A stretch of DNA of 64,000 nucleotides from Acinetobacter sp. ANC 4470 (GTDB taxonomy: Bacteria; Pseudomonadota; Gammaproteobacteria; Pseudomonadales; Moraxellaceae): NCBI RefSeq assembly GCF_002135335.1, contig NZ_NEGC01000006.1:1-64000 (forward strand), read 5' to 3'. The translations under genes were made by a program, and so were the position numbers. The notes beneath the pieces were generated by a model. It saw only the letters and a program-made list of their open reading frames with translations. It was not told the origin of the DNA and did not search any database. Numbering within the stretch: the first letter of the stretch is position 1; each line of letters opens with the position of its first letter. Below, in pieces: positions 56,992 to 64,000 of this stretch.

Positions 56992-57189
56992 ATGCATATT
57001 TATTTAAATGGCGAATCAAAAAATACGTCATGTACCAATTTATTAGAATTGGTTCAAGAATTAGCATTGGAAGGCAAACGCTTTGCTGTAGAACAGAATG
57101 AAATGATCATCTCTAAAAGTAAATTGGCACAAACGCTGATTTGTGCTGAAGATCATATCGAAATTATTCATGCCGTCGGTGGCGGCTAA
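56992..57189 (+). CDS. thiS: Sulfur carrier protein ThiS
   Basis: A 65-residue ubiquitin-like protein ending in the required Gly-Gly (HAVGGG). As a C-terminal thiocarboxylate it donates sulphur to ThiG for the thiazole ring of thiamine. The frame is open further upstream inside the previous gene, but the ATG at 56992 with AGGGAAA before it gives the normal length. thiG follows after 12 bases. Confidence 0.93.
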   Translation: MHIYLNGESKNTSCTNLLELVQELALEGKRFAVEQNEMIISKSKLAQTLICAEDHIEIIHAVGGG

Positions 57190-57201
57190 TTCGGAGCTCC
57201 C

Positions 57202-57987
57202 ATGGAAGATACCCCACTTATAATTGGTTCGCGTACATTTAATTCGCGCTTATTGGTCGGTACAGGAAAATATAAAGATTTGACTGAAACTGGTCTAGCG
57301 ATTCAAGCCAGTGGCGCAGAGATTGTCACTGTTGCAATTCGCCGAGTGAACATTGGACAGCATCCTGATCAACCGAATTTACTTTCTGTTGTCCCTCCTG
57401 AAAAATATACCATTCTGCCGAATACAGCAGGTTGTTTTGATGCTAATAGTGCCGTGCGTACCTGCATGCTCGCACGTGAGTTATTAGATGGTCATAATCT
57501 GGTTAAACTTGAGGTATTAGGTGATGAAAAAACCTTATACCCGAATATCACAGAAACCTTAAAAGCAGCGCGTACGTTGATTGATGATGGTTTCGAGATT
57601 ATGGTCTATACCTCTGACGACCCGATTGTGGCACAAGAACTTGAAAGTATGGGTTGTGTAGCCATTATGCCTTTAGGGAGCTTAATTGGTTCTGGGTTAG
57701 GCATTTTAAATCCACACACCATTTCAATCATCAAAGAAAATGCCAAAGTCCCTGTACTGGTTGATGCAGGTGTAGGTACAGCCAGTGATGCAGCGATTGC
57801 GATGGAACTGGGTTGTGACGGCGTACTGATGAACACTGCTATTGCCGCAGCACAAAATCCAATTTTAATGGCATCTGCGATGAAAAAAGCAGTTGAAGCA
57901 GGTCGTGAAGCTTATCTAGCAGGTCGTATGCCTCGTAAACGTATGGCAAATGCCAGTTCGCCAGAAACAGGCTATTTCTTTAAATAA
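57202..57987 (+). CDS. thiG: Thiazole synthase ThiG
   Basis: A 261-residue TIM-barrel enzyme forming thiazole phosphate from deoxyxylulose phosphate, the ThiS thiocarboxylate and dehydroglycine. Motifs are [23 protein letters not shown], the Schiff-base lysine in [29 protein letters not shown] and [30 protein letters not shown] precedes the ATG. No thiF or glycine oxidase gene is adjacent. Confidence 0.97.
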   Translation: MEDTPLIIGSRTFNSRLLVGTGKYKDLTETGLAIQASGAEIVTVAIRRVNIGQHPDQPNLLSVVPPEKYTILPNTAGCFDANSAVRTCMLARELLDGHNLVKLEVLGDEKTLYPNITETLKAARTLIDDGFEIMVYTSDDPIVAQELESMGCVAIMPLGSLIGSGLGILNPHTISIIKENAKVPVLVDAGVGTASDAAIAMELGCDGVLMNTAIAAAQNPILMASAMKKAVEAGREAYLAGRMPRKRMANASSPETGYFFK

Positions 57988-58010
57988 TGACCTGATCTGT
58001 TCTAAGCAAT

Positions 58011-58037
58011 AAAAAGGATTCTTCGGAGTCCTTTTTA
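58011..58037 (+). terminator. Terminator of thiS-thiG
   Basis: AAGGATTC-TTCG-GAGTCCTT (one G-T pair) followed by TTT, 24 bases after the thiG stop. Confidence 0.85.
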
Positions 58038-58142
58038 TTAATTTCAATATTTGGATTCGCTCGATCAACACATTTAAATAAACTCAGCAATCTTTACATT
58101 TTACCATCTATAACCATATAAAAATAAGAGGAATTTAACCCC

Positions 58143-58868
58143 ATGCTAAAACGCATCAAACCTTTACTCATACTCAACACCCTATTTTTCATAACACTAA
58201 CAAGCAATGCTTGGGCAAAAGCAGAGACAGAAACTACCCTCAAAGTAAGTTATCAGTCCTTTATTCCAAAAAACTGGAAAATTTTGGAAAAAGTACGAGG
58301 CGATTTAAACCAAGATGATCAAGCGGATATTGCTCTGATTATTGAAGACACCAATCCAGACAATTTCGTTGCAAATGCAGGCTTAGGCAGTGATGTACTG
58401 AATGTAAACGAACGGAAACTTTTGGTTTTATTTAAACAGCCAAGTGGCTATCAGCTCATTGCGAGTAATCATTCACTGCCGACTGAAGGTGATGCAGAAT
58501 CCCCTTGTCTTGCTGACCCGCTCGGTGAATCTGAAGTTTTGAGCATACAAAAAGGTGTGCTCAAAATTCATCTGCACTATTGGCTAAGCTGCGGTTCGTT
58601 GTATGTGACCAATCATATTTATGCCTTTCGATACCAAGAGCACGCATTTAAGCTGATTGGCTATGATATGAATAATTTCCATCGTGCATCAGGCGACATC
58701 ACGGCGCGAAGTCTTAACTTTATGACAGACAAAGTGAAAACCACAACAGGTGAAAATGAGTTTGCTGAAAGCACTCAACCTGTCAAAGCTCAATGGTCGA
58801 CATTAAAACATCGCTATGCATTGAAACTCGAACAGGTTCAATTTAATGAGCCACATGAGTTTGAATAA
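58143..58868 (+). CDS. Secreted protein of unknown function
   Basis: A 241-residue protein with a signal peptide (MLKRIKPLLILNTLFFITLTSNAWA). The mature protein has RGDLNQDDQADIALIIED, a calcium-type or FG-GAP-like DxNxDDxAD pattern, a CLADPLG...SCGSLYV cysteine pair and a charged C-terminus. I know no named family. Similar secreted proteins occur as single genes in gammaproteobacteria. GAGGAA precedes the ATG. Confidence 0.72.
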   Translation: MLKRIKPLLILNTLFFITLTSNAWAKAETETTLKVSYQSFIPKNWKILEKVRGDLNQDDQADIALIIEDTNPDNFVANAGLGSDVLNVNERKLLVLFKQPSGYQLIASNHSLPTEGDAESPCLADPLGESEVLSIQKGVLKIHLHYWLSCGSLYVTNHIYAFRYQEHAFKLIGYDMNNFHRASGDITARSLNFMTDKVKTTTGENEFAESTQPVKAQWSTLKHRYALKLEQVQFNEPHEFE

Positions 58869-58907
58869 ATGAGTCATTTAAGACCACTTCAAACCGACAT
58901 ATGAAAC

Positions 58908-59219
58908 TTAGAGTGCTTCTAAAATACGAATTTGAACACTAGCAACTGCACCTTCGGTTGCTTTGGCATGTTGTTGCATATTGACACTGTGCATATGCGT
59001 CTCTAAGTGCGGCATGCTCTCCCACTTCTCATACATCATGATTGAAAATGGCACTTTGGTCTGCAATGCACTATCAATTGCAGAGTGATCAATATGCACA
59101 TCATAGAGATGGCAACCCGGCTCTTGTAATACCTGTTCACGGATGTTGTGAAATGAATCAAGTACCGTTTTGAAATCTTGTTCAGTATGACAAATAATTT
59201 CAGCAATCACAGTTAACAT
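58908..59219 (-). CDS. ygiN: YgiN-like quinol monooxygenase (ABM domain)
   Basis: A 103-residue antibiotic-biosynthesis-monooxygenase-type protein: MLTVIAEIICHTEQDFKTVLDSF, LQEPGCHLYDVHID, YEKWESMPHLETHMHS. E. coli YgiN oxidises menadiol and is encoded beside mdaB, as here, suggesting a quinone redox cycle. GGAG lies nine bases before the ATG at 59219, rejecting the TTG at 59234. Confidence 0.85.
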   Translation of the reverse strand: MLTVIAEIICHTEQDFKTVLDSFHNIREQVLQEPGCHLYDVHIDHSAIDSALQTKVPFSIMMYEKWESMPHLETHMHSVNMQQHAKATEGAVASVQIRILEAL

Positions 59220-59234
59220 GGTCACGTCTCCCAA

Positions 59235-59816
59235 TTAAGCAAAAACTTGCGTTAAATGTTCACGGTACTGCGCCATATAGGCTTCAACTTCAGGTGCTTT
59301 AATCACATCATTGACAATAAAAGTTTCTAAGCTCCGCATACCCAGAAACTGATTTGCCTTATGAAAGGGTAAATAAACTCCATCTACGCCAACGCCATGA
59401 AAAAATTGATCTTCTTCATTAAATGCTTCCATAGGTGCGTTCCATGTGAGAGATAACATATATTTTTTATCGTGAATGAGACCACCAGAACCATATTTTT
59501 TTGATGCATCTGTACGTGATCTGCCATCACTTGCATATAAAGTTCCATGCCCTTCTGTAAAGATATCATCGATATATTTTTTCACCGTCCAAGGTGCGCC
59601 CATCCACCAACCAGGCATTTGATAAATCACCACATCTGCCCATACATATTTTTGTATTTCTGCCTGAATCTCATAGTCACTATCTGCACGTGAAATTTGA
59701 ACGGTATGACCAAGTTCGCAAAGTACCTTATTTGCTAACTCCGTCAAAGTGTCATTTAACTCTCCATTAGAATGTGCAAATTGTTTAGCGCCATTGATAA
59801 TCAGGATATTACTCAT
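59235..59816 (-). CDS. mdaB: NAD(P)H:quinone oxidoreductase MdaB
   Basis: A 193-residue flavodoxin-fold quinone reductase with NILIINGAKQFAHSNGELNDTL, the FAD-contacting YQMPGWWMGAPWTVKKYIDDIFTEGHG and LSLTWNAPMEAF, matching E. coli MdaB (modulator of drug activity B, 193 residues). It performs two-electron reduction of quinones. It is 15 bases upstream of the ygiN-like gene. Two inverted repeats lie in its upstream region. Confidence 0.92.
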   Translation of the reverse strand: MSNILIINGAKQFAHSNGELNDTLTELANKVLCELGHTVQISRADSDYEIQAEIQKYVWADVVIYQMPGWWMGAPWTVKKYIDDIFTEGHGTLYASDGRSRTDASKKYGSGGLIHDKKYMLSLTWNAPMEAFNEEDQFFHGVGVDGVYLPFHKANQFLGMRSLETFIVNDVIKAPEVEAYMAQYREHLTQVFA

Positions 59817-59868
59817 TACTTAACCTTGAAGGATTCATTTTCAGCAGCCAATATACTTGAGATTTTTA

Positions 59869-59920
59869 TTGATAAAAATTCATCAAATTGCAAAATATTA
59901 TTGATAAAAAATCAATAATA
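59869..59920 (-). promoter_or_regulatory. Paired TTGAT/ATCAA inverted repeats upstream of mdaB
   Basis: TATTATTGAT (59896-59905) and ATCAATAATA (59911-59920) form a perfect 10-bp inverted repeat with a 5-base AAAAA centre. A second TTGAT-N8-ATCAA lies at 59869-59886. They are 53-104 bases upstream of mdaB, where a repressor or activator could bind. The regulator is not encoded nearby. Confidence 0.45.
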
Positions 59921-60028
59921 AGGAAAATTTATTTTTAAAATTATTCTTGGTTAATCTAAAATTCCACCTCAATAAGCGGAAATAGTTTTGCAAGATACAG
60001 TACACATCACAATCCAATTCAATAGACA

Positions 60029-60055
60029 TAAAAAAAGCACCCGCAGGCACTTTTA
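60029..60055 (-). terminator. Terminator of the glutathione S-transferase gene
   Basis: On the minus strand AGTGCC...GGTGCT (two G-T pairs) is followed by seven T residues, about 18 bases after the stop. Confidence 0.78.
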
Positions 60056-60072
60056 AATGGAATCTAGTTCAC

Positions 60073-60684
60073 TCAAGCAATCAAACCTTCATCACGCATT
60101 GCAATTTGTACTGATTGGCGTTGAGCCACTTTATTACGTAATGCAATAATATTTGTATAAGGCGTTAAATCGTGTTTGATGCCATTTGACCAATTTGTCA
60201 GTACAAATAAATAGGCATCTGCTGGGCCAAAATTATCATCCACCAAATAATCGTTATCAGATTCACCCATTGTTTTATCAATATACGTTAATAAACGATC
60301 AATTTCCGCATATGCTTTTTCTTTCGCTTCAGTAGATAACGGCGCTCCAAAGAATACGGCGTAAGCATCGTGTAATTCAGAATTTAAATAACCAAGCCAT
60401 TCAAGTACTTTGGCACGCCCTAAACCAGATGGCGGAATTAAATCTTGCTTTGGATCATGCTGAGCTAGGAAAGGTAAAATTGCCACATTTTCAGTTAGAA
60501 TTAAGCCTGGATTAATTTCTAAAGCAGGAACATAGCCCTTAGCGTTAATGGCGTAATAATCAGCACCTTTTTCTGTTTTATGTGTTTTTAAATCTACCCG
60601 CTCTAAATCAAAATCGACATTAATTTCATTTAAAATAATATGAGCAGCCAAAGAGCATGCACCCGGAGAATAATAAAGCTTCAT
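60073..60684 (-). CDS. gstA: Glutathione S-transferase (GstA-like, beta class)
   Basis: A 203-residue protein beginning MKLYYSPGACSLAAHIILNEI, with the beta-class cysteine in PGACS (Cys10), the cis-proline in KGYVPAL and the glutathione-binding ENVAILPFL. The helical C-terminal domain has LVDDNFGPADAYLFVLTNW. It conjugates or reduces small molecules with glutathione. Length matches E. coli GstA (201). It is monocistronic. Confidence 0.9.
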   Translation of the reverse strand: MKLYYSPGACSLAAHIILNEINVDFDLERVDLKTHKTEKGADYYAINAKGYVPALEINPGLILTENVAILPFLAQHDPKQDLIPPSGLGRAKVLEWLGYLNSELHDAYAVFFGAPLSTEAKEKAYAEIDRLLTYIDKTMGESDNDYLVDDNFGPADAYLFVLTNWSNGIKHDLTPYTNIIALRNKVAQRQSVQIAMRDEGLIA

Positions 60685-60888
60685 ATCTAATCCTTGTTAT
60701 TTAACTATTAACTGTTTTAAATCTCTTATAACAAACTTTCAAGTGATCGAACCTGTAAATTGCAAAAAAGCATAAATGAATAAAAAATATTTACCTTTTG
60801 AATATTGTCCAAAATCAAGCTTTTTTCAAGTCAATCTAATGTGCTTTTTTTTATAAAGATGTTTTAACATACCCAACTTTAAAGTTTG

Positions 60889-62349
60889 ATGAAAATTAAC
60901 ATTGTGATTAGCCTGAAAAAAGAAGAATGGTTTTCCAATATCCGTACCGATGTTTTAGCAGGCTTAGTGGTTGGCTTAGCGCTGATTCCTGAATCAATCG
61001 CTTTTTCAGCCATAGCTGGGGTTGATCCACAAGTCGGTTTGTATGCCTCATTTTGTATAGCTGTCACCATTGCATTTTTTGGTGGACGATCTGCCATGAT
61101 TTCTGCTGCCACTGGTGCTATGGCTTTACTGATGATCACCCTTGTGAAAGATCATGGTCTGCAATATTTATTAGCAGCTACAGTGCTTACAGGAATTATT
61201 CAGGTCATTGCAGGTTACTTTAAAGTCGCAAAGTTGATGCGCTTTATTTCTCAATCCGTAGTTTATGGCTTTGTGAATGCCCTCGCGATTTTGATTTTTG
61301 CAGCTCAACTTCCTGAGCTAAATAAAATGGATAGCTTAGGCTATTTATTTGTTGGGCTAGGTTTAGCTGTCGTTTATTTATTTCCTTATATTCCCAAAAT
61401 TGGTAAATTAATTCCCTCACCGCTGATTTGTATTATTGTTTTAAGTCTCGTTGCACTTTTTTTAGGTGCAGATATGCGTACAGTCAGTGATTTAGGTCAC
61501 TTCCCAGACACCTTACCTATTTTCCTGATTCCTGACATTCCACTGAACTTTGAAACGCTAAGTATTATTTTCCCTTATTCTATGACTTTAGCCACGGTTG
61601 GTTTACTGGAAACCATGATGACCACGACCATTGTGAATGAAGTTACAGGAACTGAAGGTGATCGTCACCAAGAATGTCGTGGTCAGGGTTATGCCAATAT
61701 TGTCAGCGGTTTTATGGGCGGTATGGCAGGTTGTGCCATGATTGGTCAATCGATTATTAATGTCTCGTCAGGTGCACGTACTCGGTTATCCACCTTAACT
61801 GCTGGGGTATTTTTACTCTGTCTGGTGGTTTTTCTTAAAGATTGGTTGGCATACATCCCAATGGCTGCTTTGGTGGCTATTATGATTATGGTGGCATTTA
61901 CCACATTTAACTGGAATTCAGTGCGCAATTTTAGTAAGCATCCCAAACAAAGTAATCTTGTTATGCTTACTGTGGTGATTGTGGTTTTAGCAACACATAA
62001 CCTTGCGCTTGGCGTATTACTTGGTGTGTTACTTTCAGCACTATTTTTAATCAACAAATTAGAGCGTGAAGTCAAAGTTCAATCTGAGCTGATCAACAAT
62101 ACTCGTCACTACAGCATTTCAGGGCAAATTTTCTTTAGCAGTTCTGATAAATTTTTCCAGTTTTTTGACTTTAAAGAAAATATTTCTAAAGTTGAAATTG
62201 ATTTAACCCATGCACATATCTGGGATATTACTTCAGTCAATATGCTTAATAATGTGGTGCAAAAATTTAAAGAGCACAATATTGAAGTTAATATTATTGG
62301 CTTAAATGAAGCCAGTAGCACATTGGTAGATCGTTATAGTTCTAATTAA
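60889..62349 (+). CDS. SulP family anion transporter with STAS domain
   Basis: A 486-residue protein with 10-12 hydrophobic segments and SulP motifs ([86 protein letters not shown]), then a short C-terminal STAS domain ([23 protein letters not shown]). Transport of sulfate, bicarbonate or dicarboxylates is known in the family; here the substrate is open. The ATG at 60889 is chosen over a TTG at 60886. Confidence 0.88.
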   Translation: MKINIVISLKKEEWFSNIRTDVLAGLVVGLALIPESIAFSAIAGVDPQVGLYASFCIAVTIAFFGGRSAMISAATGAMALLMITLVKDHGLQYLLAATVLTGIIQVIAGYFKVAKLMRFISQSVVYGFVNALAILIFAAQLPELNKMDSLGYLFVGLGLAVVYLFPYIPKIGKLIPSPLICIIVLSLVALFLGADMRTVSDLGHFPDTLPIFLIPDIPLNFETLSIIFPYSMTLATVGLLETMMTTTIVNEVTGTEGDRHQECRGQGYANIVSGFMGGMAGCAMIGQSIINVSSGARTRLSTLTAGVFLLCLVVFLKDWLAYIPMAALVAIMIMVAFTTFNWNSVRNFSKHPKQSNLVMLTVVIVVLATHNLALGVLLGVLLSALFLINKLEREVKVQSELINNTRHYSISGQIFFSSSDKFFQFFDFKENISKVEIDLTHAHIWDITSVNMLNNVVQKFKEHNIEVNIIGLNEASSTLVDRYSSN

Positions 62350-62364
62350 TTTTAAATGTTCTTC

Positions 62365-62389
62365 AAAGCGCCTAATTAGGCGCTTTTTT
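62365..62389 (+). terminator. Terminator of the SulP gene
   Basis: AAAGCGCC-TAATTA-GGCGCTTT followed by T residues, 15 bases after the stop. Confidence 0.92.
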
Positions 62390-62501
62390 ATTTATTCACT
62401 ATTTATTTATCAATTAAATTGAATTGAACCCAGTAAAAAATTTGACTTACACCCCTTAAGACTTAAAATACCGCATTCAATTTTTTACATTTGCCAAAGT
62501 T

Positions 62502-63218
62502 ATGTCGAACGATCAATTAGACCAGCAAGTCGTAGAGCTGGATAACCTGAATGAACATCGTGAAATTGTTACTTTTATGCGTCGTTCATCTCCGCTGAAT
62601 ACCTCTCAACGTACTGCGCTTGAACAATATGGTCACTTAATTTTGGAATACCCTGTTGGCGATTTACGTCAACATTTTGAACACCCAGAACGCCCTTTAA
62701 CTGTTGAAATTGGCTTTGGTATGGGACGTTCTTTGGTACTTATGGCAAAAGCTAATCCTGAACGTAACTATGTCGGTATTGAAGTTCATATCCCTGGTAT
62801 CGCGCAATGTGTATACGAAGCAAGCGTGGCAGAATTAACCAACTTACGTTTACTGGATGCAGATGCGATTCAAGTACTTCGTGAAATGCCAGACAATAGC
62901 ATTAATGCAGTACAGCTTTATTTTCCAGATCCTTGGCAAAAGAAACGTCATTTCAAACGTCGTTTTGTTTCTCATGATCGTATGCCATTGGTTGAACAAA
63001 AACTGGAAATGGGCGGTACATTCCACTCTGCCACAGATTGGGAACCGTATGCTGAATGGATGCTAGACGTTTTAGACAATCGTCCAAATCTTGAAAATAT
63101 GGCAGGTCAAGGCAATAGCTACCCTCGCCCTGACTGGCGTCCACAAACCAAATTTGAACGTCGTGGTTTAGAGGAAGGTCATAAAATTAATGATTTTCTA
63201 TTTAAGAAAATAAAGTAA
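62502..63218 (+). CDS. trmB: tRNA (guanine-N7-)-methyltransferase TrmB
   Basis: A 238-residue Rossmann methyltransferase that methylates G46 of tRNA. The SAM motif is VEIGFGMGRSLVLMA, followed by NYVGIEVHIPG, LLDADAIQVL, and the catalytic-Asp motif YFPDPWQKKRHFKRRFV. The C-terminus TKFERRGLEEGHKINDFLF is standard. Confidence 0.96.
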   Translation: MSNDQLDQQVVELDNLNEHREIVTFMRRSSPLNTSQRTALEQYGHLILEYPVGDLRQHFEHPERPLTVEIGFGMGRSLVLMAKANPERNYVGIEVHIPGIAQCVYEASVAELTNLRLLDADAIQVLREMPDNSINAVQLYFPDPWQKKRHFKRRFVSHDRMPLVEQKLEMGGTFHSATDWEPYAEWMLDVLDNRPNLENMAGQGNSYPRPDWRPQTKFERRGLEEGHKINDFLFKKIK

Positions 63219-63235
63219 ATTTAAAATATAAATTA

Positions 63236-63265
63236 AAAATGGCTCATTCAGATATGAGCCATTTT
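63236..63265. terminator. Bidirectional terminator
   Basis: AAAAATGGCTCAT pairs with ATGAGCCATTTTT around a short loop, between trmB and the convergent methyltransferase gene. Confidence 0.88.
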
Positions 63266-63277
63266 TAATTTAAGGTC

Positions 63278-63952
63278 TTAAATTTTCAATGCCATAAAAC
63301 CTTGATAAGATAAAATTTGGGTAAAACGCTGTACAGAAGCAAAACCAGCCAAGCTAAGCTGTGCAAATGTTTCTTGTTCCAATAGCGGATAAAAGTCATC
63401 TGCTAAACGACTTAACATTGCTGCCGATTGCACTGTATTCAAACCATTTCCTTCACAGACATTTTTTAGTGTTTCACGCTCTTTATCGGTATTCATTTCA
63501 GTCAAATCAAATCCAATAAATACCCCCTGCTGCTTTAAACGCGAATAAATTGCTTTTAAGAAATCGGGTTTATGAGCATAGGGAACAAAATGTGTAACAA
63601 GAATGGAAAGTGCTGCATCATAAATTGGATCTGTTTTTAACTGATCAACATCCGCTAATGCAAACTCAACCCGATGCAGTGCATCTAACGGCTGAATATA
63701 TTGTTTGGCTTTATCCAACATGGTAGCTGATAAATCAGTCGCAGTAAAAGTCCAACTCGGAAACAATTGCAGTAAATAACCCAGTTCGTAACCTGTGCCA
63801 CATCCCACAATCAGCACATGAGCATGTTCACTGACATAGGTTTTTAGCAATGCTTGAATCTGTTGATGCACCACTTCGTAGCCTGGGATGAGCTTACGAA
63901 TGTGTACATCATAGCCATCGACCACATATTGACTGTTAAAATCCTTTGCCAT
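63278..63952 (-). CDS. Class I SAM-dependent methyltransferase
   Basis: A 224-residue Rossmann methyltransferase with SAM motif I HVLIVGCGTGYELGYLL, motif II FTATDLSATMLDKAKQYI, VEFALADVDQL and a motif IV region SILVTHFVPYAHKPDFLK. The C-terminal part may form a lid. The substrate is unknown. It is convergent with trmB and does not belong to the tRNA family. Confidence 0.85.
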   Translation of the reverse strand: MAKDFNSQYVVDGYDVHIRKLIPGYEVVHQQIQALLKTYVSEHAHVLIVGCGTGYELGYLLQLFPSWTFTATDLSATMLDKAKQYIQPLDALHRVEFALADVDQLKTDPIYDAALSILVTHFVPYAHKPDFLKAIYSRLKQQGVFIGFDLTEMNTDKERETLKNVCEGNGLNTVQSAAMLSRLADDFYPLLEQETFAQLSLAGFASVQRFTQILSYQGFMALKI

Positions 63953-64000
63953 TACTTTGTGATCCCTTTTCTATCAATTATTTCAATATATTCTTCTGAG

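Noticed and set aside
1..64000. CRISPR array, prophage, complete insertion sequence or toxin-antitoxin pair.
   Set aside because: No spaced direct repeats, integrase, transposase, phage structural genes or typical paired small genes were seen on either strand.

Overview
The window is a stretch of an AT-rich gammaproteobacterial chromosome, most likely Acinetobacter (Moraxellaceae). This is inferred from gene content and arrangement: a divergent FabR/DesT-like regulator beside a ferredoxin-reductase/desaturase pair, type II secretion genes gspL-gspM standing alone, a TcyP-type cystine transporter, tandem CYTH-CHAD proteins, a DUF1615 lipoprotein, scattered small lipoproteins and an orphan PAAR protein. 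It looks like core chromosome. There is no prophage, integron, CRISPR array or intact insertion sequence, and the mobile-looking DNA is limited to one MITE-like element and a few unexplained inverted repeats.

Layout. 1-7 kb: 3' end of ahpF, an alanine-rich lipoprotein, a VIT family protein, a nitronate monooxygenase, a 319-bp MITE-like insertion, dusB, a DUF1615 lipoprotein overlapping a HAD phosphatase. 7-19 kb: lipid desaturation module (desaturase, its reductase, TetR regulator), alpha/beta hydrolase, PAAR tip protein, rapA, an RluA-type pseudouridine synthase, a GlcG/HbpS protein, thiE-hemL. 19-32 kb: DUF962 protein, two tandem CYTH-CHAD proteins (the first with a decayed CHAD), a DUF3144 protein, an amidohydrolase, an M16 peptidase, a PhzF protein, tcyP, glyoxalase II. 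32-40 kb: tRNA cluster Leu-Trp-Leu, a protein-kinase-like gene overlapping a patatin phospholipase, a DUF815 ATPase, a probable DUF4385 protein, tsaD divergent from rpsU-yqeY. 40-50 kb: BepA-like protease, ghrB with a HolD-like gene, a protease-like membrane protein with a broken zinc site, pyrD-cvpA-purF, gspL-gspM, sixA. 51-64 kb: gpsA, nitroreductase, rhlB, a cold-shock protein, tusA, rpoH, DUF423 protein, thiS-thiG, mdaB-ygiN pair, a glutathione S-transferase, a SulP transporter, trmB and a methyltransferase.

Working units that can be read from spacing and overlaps: reductase-desaturase (14-bp gap) under a divergent TetR repressor with palindromes between them; thiE-hemL; patatin-kinase (11-bp overlap); pyrD-cvpA-purF (4-bp overlap, then 24 bp); gspL-gspM (1-bp overlap); holD-like-ghrB; thiS-thiG; mdaB-ygiN. 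Most units end in recognisable intrinsic terminators, which are listed.

No large undescribed multi-gene system is evident. The items most worth a second look are the MITE-like element that split a palindromic bidirectional terminator, the degenerate first CYTH-CHAD copy, the HEFNK pseudo-protease, the overlapping patatin-kinase pair, a candidate DNA polymerase III psi subunit, and long intergenic hairpins at 18.5 kb and 37.2 kb.
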